From positions 620,001 to 684,000 of the forward strand of contig UGUC01000002.1 of NCBI GenBank assembly GCA_900455155.1: a stretch of 64,000 bases of DNA. The letters are read 5' to 3'. The DNA is from Providencia stuartii. Its GTDB lineage: Bacteria > Pseudomonadota > Gammaproteobacteria > Enterobacterales > Enterobacteriaceae. A program made the translations under genes and the position numbers. Every line of letters begins with the position of its first letter. The first letter of the stretch is position 1. Shown here one piece after another: positions 29,007 through 37,631 of the stretch. The notes under the pieces are model-generated. The model had not been told where the DNA came from. It saw nothing but the letters and a program-made list of their open reading frames with translations, and ran no database searches.

Positions 29007-29458
29007 GGTTTTACCTGATTAATCCTGCCGGGTATCCTCGGAACATTCTGTCCTCCTAATAAGCCAAATTGAAGTCTATTCTGTATACTACTTCTCACAG
29101 CTTGAGTAATTTGACAAGCTGTTAATCCCGCTGATTGGAGTGAATGTTTAAGTGCTAGTGTGTATTGCAAGTTGGTTGGAAGTTCTCCATATAAAGCACC
29201 TCCTCTGCGATAGTCATTCCAGAATGTTTCCAATGAATTATGAGCATTGTAATGAGGTGTATTTGGTTCAGTAAATGCATTTCCTTCTAATTTTATCGCA
29301 GCTCCTTTGTTAGTGGGGATTACATCTCGATATGCTGCATCTTGATTTAGGTGGTGTGATTGTCCAGGCCGGCTATCATTTTTCAAAATACCATGTGGGC
29401 CTAAAATCGCATCATCTTTATTGGTGGCTGTAGGAGGGCAACACCCCGCCAACCCCAA
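29003..29458 (-). CDS. Toxin tail CT-F, SHH-type nuclease
   Basis: After GLAGCCPP the tail reads AILGPHGILKNDSRPGQSHH, LNQDAAYRDVIPTNKGAAIK, and then EPNTPHYNAHNSLETFW. The GQSHHLNQ motif with the following conserved Asp/Asn and the later His are the signature of SHH toxins, HNH/treble-clef-fold nucleases found in polymorphic toxins. It is a DNase by inference. About 145 residues. A deletion removed the DPIGL-DPLGL spacer upstream, so the Rhs cleavage site is damaged, and the tip carries a TAG; the toxin is probably stored, not made. Confidence 0.7.
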   Translation of the reverse strand: MGLAGCCPPTATNKDDAILGPHGILKNDSRPGQSHHLNQDAAYRDVIPTNKGAAIKLEGNAFTEPNTPHYNAHNSLETFWNDYRRGGALYGELPTNLQYTLALKHSLQSAGLTACQITQAVRSSIQNRLQFGLLGGQNVPRIPGRINQVKP

Positions 29459-29830
29459 CGGATTTAACCCGCCCAGTAGCTCTATCGGATCTGGTGAAAT
29501 AGACTGCCCGCTGTCCTTATCCTAGTACCGAAAGCGGTTATAATACAAGCCCGTTTCGCGGTCTTCATATTGCCCGGCAAAACGAAAATGGCATTCGGTA
29601 TAATTTGGGTCATTGTCGGCTCGACCGTCGTGAGACTGCCAAAACGCCATTTGACCCCATGTATTGAGGCGCCAGCCCAACTGGCTATCCCTTTTTCAGT
29701 AAAAATCTCTCGGGGTGTACCTTGATGGTCTGTGACCATAGCGTGCAATTGCCCCTTTTGATAGCGAACAGTAGGGGTGATGGCCCCGGCTGATAGAGCC
29801 ATTGAATGCCAGCATCATATGCCACGGTAC
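29459..29830 (-). pseudogene. Rhs tip F, damaged
   Basis: A 370-base core copy from about the GAITPTVRYQKGQ block to GLNP. It has the same TAG (29522-29524) in YYDKDSG as tips B, C and G, a frameshift where GCGCCAGCCC replaces GCGTCCTGCCC (near 29670), and a deletion of about 50 bases at the 3' end (near 29460). Its 5' end joins the SymE remnant at GGTACC. Confidence 0.75.
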
Positions 29831-30114
29831 CTAATGTTTTAAAAACAAAGCGTTATTATACGGTGGGGTATGCCCTAAACGGCAGCAAAACCAGTCCACC
29901 ACAGGCGATTTACCTTAAAGGGCATTGGTTAAAGGAAGCGGGTTTTGAGACTGGTTTCACGTTCACAGTGAAGATTTTAAACGGCTGTTTGGTATTAATC
30001 CCCGACAGCGAAGGCATCCGAGAGATTAAGCAACAAAACCAACAACAGCAAGCGCAACTAACTGCCATACGGCACACGATGCGCGAGCTGATGACAGAGT
30101 ATACAAGCGGCTAA
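29831..30114 (+). pseudogene. SymE-like remnant behind cassette E, longest open frame
   Basis: Continuous from the junction at GGTACC (29826-29831) to TAA at 30112-30114: [54 protein letters not shown] and the Gln-rich tail ending MRELMTEYTSG. An ATG at 29806 lies in the Rhs part and would give a 102-residue chimera, so expression is possible but not the native protein. Confidence 0.65.
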
Positions 30115-30187
30115 AAGCAAAACTGAGCGGCTCTTAAAAACGAAGAAGCCAGAAGATTGGAAGGTTCTTCTGGCCTAATAACTATAT

Positions 30188-30628
30188 TTAATTACACTGA
30201 TAATTGGATGAAACTATTTCAACATAACTATCATTTCCAGTAATTAAATAATGTTTTAAATTAAATCTATTTAATGGGTCATAAAGTACTTTTTTATGTT
30301 TCAATATATCAGAATTCATTACTTGGTAAATTCCTGAATCAGGGTGGTATCCATTTTGCTCCCAAAAGTTAATTCTATTAGTTATGATTCCTTGGCCTTC
30401 TATAGAATAATTATCAGAATAAGCATCAAAAAAATTCATAGAAACACATCTTAATTCAGCCACCATTAAAAAGTGAATTTCTATTTCACGATACGTATCA
30501 CTTTTAAAATTATCAATATCTTGAATATCAATCCTCAGTTTTACCCCACCTGATTCTGTATAAATTACCTCAAGATCCGTAGTAGATACTTTAAACGCTA
30601 ATTTTTCAGACGCTAATAGTAGTTTCAT
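30188..30628 (-). CDS. Probable immunity protein of cassette E
   Basis: A 146-residue protein 11 bases behind the CT-E toxin. It opens MKLLLASEKLAFKVSTTDLE and is acidic and beta-rich with YREIEIHFLMVAELRCVSMN and a late Tyr/Asn-rich region. No family recognised; immunity role is inferred from position alone. A TTTTCCTTAT-complement (AAGGAAAA) serves as ribosome site. Confidence 0.6.
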   Translation of the reverse strand: MKLLLASEKLAFKVSTTDLEVIYTESGGVKLRIDIQDIDNFKSDTYREIEIHFLMVAELRCVSMNFFDAYSDNYSIEGQGIITNRINFWEQNGYHPDSGIYQVMNSDILKHKKVLYDPLNRFNLKHYLITGNDSYVEIVSSNYQCN

Positions 30629-30639
30629 ATTTTTCCTTA

Positions 30640-31750
30640 TTAATTTTTACAACAAATTATTTTGTTTAGGCCAGATCCATCTTTATTTTGTGTGATGCTT
30701 ATAGATCTAGATGGAGGCCTATCTAAAATATCTTTAACTAAGTGTTTTGGCACCTTTTCATATGGAACATATATTGCGTGCTGTGGGTATTTACCAGACT
30801 CAATTATAGCAGCTAAGCCACGATTATTAAGAGTTACAGGTTTACCTGTAGCTGGATCAATTGTGTATGAAATAACAAAGGTATCGGGGCTAATATGTCC
30901 AACTTTAATATCATTCGCAACATCGAGAATAGGTCTTCCAGCTATTAAAGGATCGGCCTGACTACCAATACTACTAAAGTTTGGGGCTATTCTATTTTGG
31001 CCAAAGTGCAGGTCTTTAGGAAAATCAGTAATTTCTCCATGCATAAATGGATCAAAACTACTCAGTCCGTATGGATCAATAAATTTCGTTGGATTGTGTA
31101 CGTAACTATACGGATTCAACCCACCCAATAGCCCTATCGGGTCTGGTGAAATATACTGCCCGCTGTCCTTATCATAGTACCGAAAGCGGTTATAATACAA
31201 GCCCGTTTCGCGGTCTTCATATTGCCCGGCAAAACGAAAATGGCATTCGGTATAATTTGGGTCATTGTCGGCTCGACCGTCGTGAGACTGCCAAAACGCC
31301 ATTTGCCCCCACGTATTGAGGCGTCCTGCCCAACTGGCTATCCTTTTTAGTAAAAATCTCTCGGGATGTACCTTGATGGCCTGTGACCATAGAGTGCAAT
31401 TGCCCCTTTTGATAGCGAGCAGTAGGAGTGATGGCCCCGGCTGATAGAGCCATTGAATACCCGCATCATATGCCACGGTACCGTCGGCATAGGCGGGGGG
31501 CCTCTTCCACCATTTGGTCACCGGACCACAAGTAGTGCCACGCGGTCACACGAGGTTTTAACACGGGGAAGGCGGGATGCGCATTGTGTTTTTCGCTATC
31601 CAGCGTTTTAGTTTTACTGAGCCGGCGCCCAAAGGCATCGTAGGTGTAACGCCAGACATCGCCACTGGGGGTAAAGCAACGGATAAGTTGGTTTTGGGTG
31701 TTCCACAGATAGCGCCACTTTTTAGGGCGATAGCCGTGTTGATGCACCAA
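30640..31750 (-). CDS. Rhs tip with toxin CT-E, several frameshifts in the tip
   Basis: The tip begins MVHQHGYRPKKWRYLW and shifts at GGCGGGGGGCC (31493-31498, one G more than sister copies), at GGCCCCGG (one C less, near 31436) and near 31340, so parts are read out of frame; the 3' part from IASWAGRLNTWGQ on is intact with YYDKDSG, DPIGL and DPYGL. The 140-residue tail reads FMHGEITDFPKDLHFG, then ILDVANDIKVGHISPDTF, GKPVTLNNRGLAAIIESG and ends NKIICCKN. The LNNR-GLAAI helix after a beta pair recalls ParB/sulfiredoxin-like toxin tails; this is only an inference. Confidence 0.65.
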
Positions 31751-32056
31751 AAACTGGGGCTGATGTAGCCCTTAAATCTCAAAAAATAGAACGTTATTAC
31801 ACGGTAGGGTATGCCCTGAGTGGCAGTAAAAACCAGCCCACCGCCGGCGATACACCTAAAAAGCCAGTGGCTAAAAGCCGCGGGTTTTGAGACAGGCTTC
31901 ACCTTTACGGTGAAGATTTTAAACGGCTGTTTGGTATTAATCCCCGACAGCGAAGACACCCGAGCGATTAAGCAGCAGAACCAACAGCAGCAAGCGCAAC
32001 TCAGTGCCATCAAGCACACCATGCGCGAGTTGATGGCGGAGTATGTTAGCGGCTAA
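31751..32056 (+). pseudogene. SymE-like remnant behind cassette D
   Basis: Same junction phrase as the copies at 24953 and 36789. One frame gives [19 protein letters not shown]; an extra A at 31829-31833 (AGTAAAAACC) shifts to [20 protein letters not shown] and the conserved tail to TAA at 32054-32056. No own start codon for the native frame. Confidence 0.65.
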
Positions 32057-32137
32057 AGGGTAAACTGAGCAGCTCTTAAAACAAGTAAGCCAGAAGATTG
32101 GAAAATCTTTTGGCTTACTTGTCATGATATAAGATAC

Positions 32138-32479
32138 CTAGCACTCAAGACACAATAATATCGCAGGAACAAGGTGTTTTTGTCGAGATCTAAAGTTTAC
32201 AAACTCTACGGCATACATGAGTATTTTTTGTGCTACATCATCTGCTGAACTATAATTTTTAAGGATTAAAAGAAGAGAGCCATTCTTAGTTATATTAACT
32301 TTAATCATTCCTTCCTCTGGATACCTCAGTCCAGACAAACAATCTATTAACGCATTTATATTTCTACCGAAAAAATCAGGAAAACCAAATATTCGAATTA
32401 GTTCATCATAGAAAATATTTTCATTACTAAACTTAGAACAATCTAATGTGATTTCTTTTTCAATATGCATTATTTCCAC
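32138..32479 (-). CDS. Immunity protein of cassette D, barstar-like
   Basis: A 113-residue protein that overlaps the CT-D stop by ten bases. The segment FGFPDFFGRNINALIDCLSG is the barstar signature (an aromatic pair, Gly-x-Asn, then Asp-Cys-Leu) in which the barstar helix enters the RNase active site. An upstream ATG at 32479 and one at 32470 are both possible; the second (MHIEKEITLD) gives the family N-terminus. It would neutralise the barnase-like toxin upstream. Confidence 0.75.
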   Translation of the reverse strand: MEIMHIEKEITLDCSKFSNENIFYDELIRIFGFPDFFGRNINALIDCLSGLRYPEEGMIKVNITKNGSLLLILKNYSSADDVAQKILMYAVEFVNFRSRQKHLVPAILLCLEC

Positions 32480-33582
32480 CCTTTGAGATCTATTTCTATG
32501 AATGAATCATAATGGTCATGTGTGTAATATGCTCGACCTGATTTAGAATCTACAACAATACGTCTAGCGCCATTAGTCCCAACATCGGGGGTTTTAACAG
32601 TCCATTCTTTATATGGACCGCTACCTGTATCCAATCTTTGACTATTTGGGTTACCCATTTGGTGATTATTTTTGAATACTTCTCCATCATTTGAGTATTT
32701 AGGTTGCCTTAGCTTTATTCTATCAACCGTGAGCTGTAGCTCTCTCATGTCTCTTTTCGACATGGTATGCCCCCACTTTTCTTGAATGATGGCATGAGCT
32801 TGTTTAGGGTTCTTTGCAAAGAAGCAACATACTAACCCAAAAGGATCGATGTATTTCGTTGGATTGTGTACGTAACTATAAGGATTCAACCCACCCAATA
32901 GCCCTATCGGATCTGGTGAAATATACTGCCCGCTGTCCTTATCATAGTACCGAAAGCGGTTATAATACAAGCCCGTTTCGCGGTCTTCATATTGCCCGGC
33001 AAAACGAAAATGGCATTCGGTATAATTTGGGTCATTGTCGGCTCGACCGTCTTGAGACTGCCAAAATGCCATTTGCCCCCACGTATTGAGGCGTCCTGCC
33101 CAACTGGCTATCCCTTTTTCAGTAAAAATCTCTCGGGGTGTACCTTGATGGTCAGTGACCACATAGTGCAATTTGCCATTTTGATAGCGAGCAGTAGGGG
33201 TGATGGCCCCCGGCTGATAGAGCCATTGAATACCCGCATCATATGCCACAGTTCCGTCGGCATAGACGGGGGCCTCTTCCACCATTTGGTCACCGGACCA
33301 CAAGTAGTGCCACGCGGTCACACGAGGTTTTAACACGGGGAAGGCGGGATGCGCATTGTGTTTTTCGCTATCCACCGTTTTAGTTTTACTGAGCCGCCGC
33401 CCAAAGGCATCGTAGGTGTAACGCCAGACATCGCCACTGGGGGTAAAGCAAGTGATAAGTTGGTTTTGGGTGTTCCACAGATAGCGCCACTCTTGAGGGC
33501 GATAGCCGTGTTGATGCACCACTTTCTTAGCCAATCGCCCATTCACATCGTAATGCAAGCACAACTGAGTGCCATCAAACAC
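32470..33582 (-). CDS. Rhs tip with toxin CT-D, barnase-like RNase; best preserved orphan
   Basis: A 370-codon uninterrupted frame. The tip runs from the junction near 33557 (HYDVNGRLAKKVVHQHGYRP) through an intact YYDKDSG to DPIGL and DPFGL. The tail of about 120 residues reads FFAKNPKQAHAIIQEKWGH, EWTVKTPDVGTNGARRIVVD and RAYYTHDHYDSFIEIDL. The final Arg-rich strand followed by YYT-x-DHY-x-(S/T)-F is the catalytic end of barnase-type RNases (Arg and His of the general acid site). Paired with a barstar-like immunity gene, which supports the call. The nominal N-terminus MFDGTQLCL is an artefact of antisense SymE sequence. Confidence 0.75.
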   Translation of the reverse strand: MFDGTQLCLHYDVNGRLAKKVVHQHGYRPQEWRYLWNTQNQLITCFTPSGDVWRYTYDAFGRRLSKTKTVDSEKHNAHPAFPVLKPRVTAWHYLWSGDQMVEEAPVYADGTVAYDAGIQWLYQPGAITPTARYQNGKLHYVVTDHQGTPREIFTEKGIASWAGRLNTWGQMAFWQSQDGRADNDPNYTECHFRFAGQYEDRETGLYYNRFRYYDKDSGQYISPDPIGLLGGLNPYSYVHNPTKYIDPFGLVCCFFAKNPKQAHAIIQEKWGHTMSKRDMRELQLTVDRIKLRQPKYSNDGEVFKNNHQMGNPNSQRLDTGSGPYKEWTVKTPDVGTNGARRIVVDSKSGRAYYTHDHYDSFIEIDLKGWK

Positions 33583-33621
33583 ACGATGCGCGAGCTGATG
33601 GCGGAGTATATCAGCGGCTAA
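33557..33621 (+). pseudogene. SymE-like remnant behind cassette C, C-terminal 20 codons only
   Basis: Retains [20 protein letters not shown] and the stop at 33619-33621. It joins Rhs core DNA at CGTAATG|CAAGC. The shortest of the eight copies. Confidence 0.6.
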
Positions 33622-33677
33622 AGGGGAAAATGAGTCGCTTTTAAAAACAGGTAAACCCTGAAATAGGCTTACCTGAC

Positions 33678-34223
33678 TTACAATGCTAATATTTCTTTGA
33701 ATGATTTTTTTATTTGGCCGCCTAGTCTAACTTTACTTAAGCCATACGTTGCCATTTCTTTTGCTTTTTCAATTTCATTCTTTGATACCCAATATCGAGC
33801 ACATAATAAACTTAGTGACATAACACCCGTTGTATTCTTTAAATTCTCTGGAAGATCTCGATTTTCTATCATGTTAGTTGTTATTGGTGAAAATAGGTCA
33901 TCAATAGATATGAAAGATTCAAAAAAATCATTTATTGGCCCATTCAATACCCCTTTTAAAAACTCAGGATCATCAATTGTATTAATGGGAAAACCATCCT
34001 GTGGATGAATTCTGAATCGCATTGAAGAATCTATTTCCATATTTGAATATGGTTCCACTCCGGTCATAATTGGCGTCACTCCCAGATTAATAAAATATTT
34101 ATCACCTGAGCTTTTTCGTTGCAAATTGACTGACTTGATAAATGAGTCTGATTGCTGATAAACATTATTTTCGTTAATTTTTTTAAATCCATTTTCAACA
34201 AATAACTTACTGAATACACTCAT
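33678..34223 (-). CDS. Immunity protein of cassette C, DUF4304-like
   Basis: A 181-residue soluble protein one base behind the CT-C stop. The start MSVFSKLFVENGFKKINEN and the motif VNLQRKSSGDKYFINLGV resemble DUF4304-type proteins, which occur as immunity factors in polymorphic toxin loci. An acidic middle (FFESFISIDDLFSPI) and a helical C-terminus follow. It is presumed to bind the nuclease CT-C. Confidence 0.7.
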   Translation of the reverse strand: MSVFSKLFVENGFKKINENNVYQQSDSFIKSVNLQRKSSGDKYFINLGVTPIMTGVEPYSNMEIDSSMRFRIHPQDGFPINTIDDPEFLKGVLNGPINDFFESFISIDDLFSPITTNMIENRDLPENLKNTTGVMSLSLLCARYWVSKNEIEKAKEMATYGLSKVRLGGQIKKSFKEILAL

Positions 34224-34224
34224 A

Positions 34225-34662
34225 TTAATCCCTATAAATTATTGGTATGCCATATTTATTAAGTTTTTCTTCAAGTCTTGCTGTTGGCCCGATTTTTCCT
34301 GTAGTTGGGCTGCGAGTAAAATGCCATTCAATAGCATCTAACTCTGGATCATTACGTCTTAAGATTTTTATATCTCTAGCCAACTCTTGCCTAACCCTAG
34401 AAGTTAAACTTGTTCTCCCGACTTTAGATTCAATCCCTATATCACCACGAATATCACTATGTACAACATCCATTCGTCGTAGGCCACCGGTCACCCTAAA
34501 ATTCTCTTCAATACGAGTTGTACCTAACTCTCTGGCAATATCATCCCTAACGCCATCACCAACTTGTTTATTCTGTTGAACAGTGCTGACTTTTGATGTC
34601 CCACTCAACCCCAACGGGTCAATAAACCCTGTCGGACAGTGCACATACCCATACGGATTCAA
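34225..34662 (-). CDS. Toxin tail CT-C, PD-(D/E)XK-like nuclease, detached from its tip
   Basis: The frame starts in the tip ([18 protein letters not shown]) and continues into a 120-residue tail: [40 protein letters not shown] and [18 protein letters not shown], ending [10 protein letters not shown]. An Asp in the strand MDVVH and the following E-S-K form the D...ExK of restriction-endonuclease-fold nucleases. It is separated from the tip by the TAG at 34717-34719. Confidence 0.7.
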   Translation of the reverse strand: MNPYGYVHCPTGFIDPLGLSGTSKVSTVQQNKQVGDGVRDDIARELGTTRIEENFRVTGGLRRMDVVHSDIRGDIGIESKVGRTSLTSRVRQELARDIKILRRNDPELDAIEWHFTRSPTTGKIGPTARLEEKLNKYGIPIIYRD

Positions 34663-34716
34663 CCCACCCAGTAGCCCTATGGGATCTGGTGAAATATACT
34701 GCCCACTGTCCTTATC

Positions 34717-35167
34717 CTAGTACCGAAAGCGGTTATAATACAAGCCCGTTTCGCGGTCTTCATATTGACCCGCAAAACGAAAATGGCATTCGGTATAATT
34801 CGGGTCATTGTCGGCTCGACCGTCGTGAGACTGCCAAAATGCCATTTGCCCCCACGTATTGAGGCGTCCTGCCCAATTGGCTATCCCTTTTTCAGTAAAA
34901 ATCTCTCGGGGTGTACCTTGATGGTCTGTGACCATAGCGTGCAATTGCCCCTTTTGATAACGCGCCGTCGGTATAATAGCTCCCGGTTCGTACAGCCATT
35001 GAACTTGTGAATCGTAAGCCGGTGTTCCCTTGCCATATCCCACCGTGTGACACGCCCTACTTGTTGTTGCTGGAATAACTGCAACATCGCCCCTTGCACA
35101 TCCGACGGTAACGTCATGTGCTCGGTGAGGTTTAAGTTCGCATCGTACAGGAATTTTTCATCGTGAC
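34717..35167 (-). pseudogene. Rhs tip C, from a more divergent core
   Basis: The 5' part (FLYDANLNLTEHMTLPSDVQ, then AMLQLFQQQQVGRVTR) differs clearly from the other tips, and after a deletion it continues with TPAYDSQVQWLYEPGAIIPT, also variant. The 3' part is near-identical to the others. It ends at the shared TAG (34717-34719). This tip looks like a hybrid of two Rhs lineages. Confidence 0.75.
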
Positions 35168-35489
35168 TAAAGTAAGGTTAGCTAGGTGGGGCTCACCGGA
35201 CGCTTGCAATCCTCCCAAAACAGAGCGTTATTACACACTGGGAGATACCCCGAGTGACAGCAAAGCCAGCCCACCGCCGGCAATACACCTTAAAGGGCAG
35301 TGGCTAAAAGCCGTGGGTTTTGAGACAGGCTTCACCTTTACGGTAAAGATTTTAAACGGCTGTTTGGTGTTAATCCCCTACAGCGAAGACACCCGAGCGA
35401 TGAAGTAACAGAACCAACAGCAGCAAGCGCAACTCAGTACCATCAAACACACTATGCGCGAGCTGATGGCGGAGTATATCAGCGGCTAA
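35168..35489 (+). pseudogene. SymE-like remnant behind cassette B
   Basis: The longest N-terminal part of any copy (LARWGSPDACNPPKTERYY), then [18 protein letters not shown] and [17 protein letters not shown]. It stops at TAA 35406-35408 after AMK, the same stop as in the copy at 23213; the rest of the tail continues to TAA at 35487-35489. An ATG is not seen in a native position, though the region from 35163 is open. Confidence 0.65.
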
Positions 35490-35618
35490 AGGGGAAACTG
35501 AGCTGCTATTAACAACAAAAAAAAACAGCAGGATATTTAAGCTGCTGGTTAGATATTTAATCAGTTATATAGATGAAAAAATCCATCTCATAGAAGCTCA
35601 AAATTGAAATTTTCTTTG

Positions 35619-35879
35619 TTAAGCTTTTTCAAAAACTGAAATTTTTTTGAAAACAGATTGTAACTGTTCAAATTCTACTGGGTACTTACTTTTAAAAATA
35701 TTGCTATTTTTCCAAGTAATAGTTAAAGGCTTATCACATTCATCAATTGGAATCATGAAATCATATAATGCATCAGGATTATTTCCAAAGTAAGGACCAA
35801 AATCAAATTCATTACAAAATACTTTGTAGACTTCTAGAGGAGTGCTTTGCTGATTACCATCTAATATGATGTTCTTCAT
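35619..35879 (-). CDS. Barstar family RNase inhibitor (immunity of cassette B)
   Basis: An 86-residue protein with the length and pattern of barstar: MKNIILDGNQQSTPLEVYKV, then FDFGPYFGNNPDALYDFMIP, DKPLTITWKNSNIFKSKYP and a closing helix. In barstar the segment around YxGxNxDALxD enters the barnase active site. It is intact even though its partner RNase upstream is broken. It may still protect against the same toxin from neighbours. Confidence 0.88.
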   Translation of the reverse strand: MKNIILDGNQQSTPLEVYKVFCNEFDFGPYFGNNPDALYDFMIPIDECDKPLTITWKNSNIFKSKYPVEFEQLQSVFKKISVFEKA

Positions 35880-35924
35880 GACTATTTCTTCCCTTTACAA
35901 TTACAAATATCTAATGATTCAGCA

Positions 35925-36788
35925 TTATTCATAATGATTAGAGGTTATGTATAAGTTAATCCATCATTAGAATACAATAAGCGTGTTTCGGGTTGTTTAG
36001 CTTTAGACGTTTTATTGTCCAAACCAATATCGGCTTCATACCATACTCTTCCAGGAGAATCAGGTAAAATACCTGTACTGTCGGCGAAAATATCCCCCTC
36101 TATTTGTCCTTCAGGAACATAATTACCGAGAGCTTTTCCTCTAGACCAACCTGCGGCTTCAACTTGAGATTCGTTACTTAATTATTAGGAAGCTTTCCTG
36201 CTGTTTTTTAGCTATTTACAGCATCATTTGCATTTTCTGCTGTATTGTAATACTGGTTGAGTAATGCCCCTTGGGCTGAGCTGAAGCATGAGCGCCACCG
36301 GATAAAGAAGTATTTAATCCAAAAGGGGCAATATATTTCATTGGGTTGTGTACGTAACTATAAGGATTCAGTCCACCCAGTAGCACTATCGGGCCAGGGC
36401 AGAGATATTGTCCGGTATCCTTATCCTAGTACCGAAAGTGGTGATAATACAAGCCTGTTTCACGGTCTTCATATTGCCCAACAAAACGAAAATGGCATTC
36501 GGTATAATTTGGGTCATTGTCGGCTCGACCGTCGTGAGACTGCCAAAACGCCATTTGTCCCCACGTATTGAGGCGTTCTGCCCAACTGGTTATTCCTTTT
36601 TCAGTAAAAATCTCTCGGGGTGTACCTTGATGGTCAGTGACCATAGAGTGCAATTGCCCCTTTTGATAGCGAGTGGTAGGGGGGATAGCCCCCAGCTGAT
36701 AGAACCATTGAATACCTGCATCATGTTGGTTTTGGGTGTTCCACAGATAGCGCCACTCTTGAGGGCGATAGCCGTGTTGATGTACCAA
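35925..36788 (-). pseudogene. Rhs tip B with decayed barnase toxin
   Basis: The tip (36426-36788) runs from MVHQHGYRPQEWRYLW, has an internal deletion after NTQNQ, and ends at the shared TAG (36426-36428). After IAPFGL the tail, read across lesions, is barnase: AGKLPNN then VT, EAAGWSRGKALGNYVPEGQI, EGDIFADSTGILPDSPGRVW, YEADIGL with the catalytic Glu, ETRLLYSNDGLTYT with the catalytic Arg. There are two in-frame TAA (VNS-TAA-KTAGKLPNN-TAA), a lost base before EAAGW, and a further shift just before SNHYE, which holds the catalytic His and the natural stop at 35925. Clearly dead. Confidence 0.75.
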
Positions 36789-37092
36789 AATTGGGGCTGA
36801 TGTAGCCCTTAAATCTCAAAAAATAGAACGTTATTACACCGTAGGTTATGTCCCGATCGGCAGCAAAGCCAACCCACCGCCGCCCATACACCGTAAAGGA
36901 CAGTGGCTAAAAGAGGCCGATTTTGATACAGGTTTCACCTTCACCGTGAAGATTTTAAACGGCTGTTTGGTGTTAATCCCCGACAGTGAAGACACCCGAA
37001 CGATTAAGCAGCAGAACCAACAACAGCAAGCGCAACTCAATGAGATTAAATTCAAGATCAATGAGTTAGTCGCAAATCAAAAAAGCCGCTGA
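36789..37092 (+). pseudogene. SymE-like remnant behind the main rhs cassette
   Basis: Open from the Rhs junction to TGA at 37090-37092: [20 protein letters not shown], then [34 protein letters not shown] and a variant tail FKINELVANQKSR. Several changes from the other copies (PPPMHRKG-like run in place of PAIHLKG) mark it as a separate lineage. Start codon missing. Confidence 0.65.
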
Positions 37093-37157
37093 GGGTTAAC
37101 CGAGCGGCTATTAAAGAAAAATAAGCCAACAGATTATCAAATCTATTGGTTTATTTA

Positions 37158-37631
37158 TTAGTTAGATTTAGACCATTCAATCTCATCCCAAATTGATACA
37201 TCAAATGATGATAGATTTACTTGTTCCTTACCATCGCAAAAAAAACTAACATAACAATCATCATCACCCTTGAAAGATTTAAACGATGTTAAGACATTAC
37301 AATGTAATTTTTCTGATAACTTTTGGGCTATAAAATCAGTTATAACTGGTAAATATCGACTCTCTATAGATGTCAACGATGTTCCTATATCAACTTCATA
37401 CATAAAATTAACTTTAGAAAAAATATCAATTAATCTTTGGTCGTCTTTTACAACATCCTTATATTTTACGGCGAGTAATTTATATTCCTCTATATCAAAA
37501 TAATCATAATCAGATATATCAAAGTCCAAATCGAATACACATAAGTAATTATTAAGTGTATCGAATATTTTATCTTTATTTATATATTCAACTAATATAT
37601 TACTTTTTATAACCATATTCAAAAATTCCAA
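37158..37631 (-). CDS. Immunity protein of the main Rhs toxin (CT-A)
   Basis: A 157-residue acidic protein whose start lies inside the last codons of rhs (overlap 13 bases; an ATG at 37616 gives a shorter start MVIKSNILVEYINKD). It has a highly acidic stretch VFDLDFDISDYDYFDIEEY, well suited to bind a basic nuclease, and a C-terminal part with CYVSFFCDGKEQVNL. No family recognised. As the only immunity gene directly behind the full-length rhs, it should protect the cell from its own main warhead. Confidence 0.75.
   Translation of the reverse strand: MEFLNMVIKSNILVEYINKDKIFDTLNNYLCVFDLDFDISDYDYFDIEEYKLLAVKYKDVVKDDQRLIDIFSKVNFMYEVDIGTSLTSIESRYLPVITDFIAQKLSEKLHCNVLTSFKSFKGDDDCYVSFFCDGKEQVNLSSFDVSIWDEIEWSKSN

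Noticed and set aside
32814..33333. Recurring plus-strand frames inside the Rhs tips (for example with CVRNYKDSTHPIAL)
   Set aside because: Found in every tip copy because the tips are near-identical; they are the reverse complement of Rhs core codons, not genes.
22855..37092. CRISPR-like array
   Set aside because: The repeats are coding Rhs core segments of hundreds of bases and the spacers are toxin-immunity genes; no short direct repeats or cas genes.
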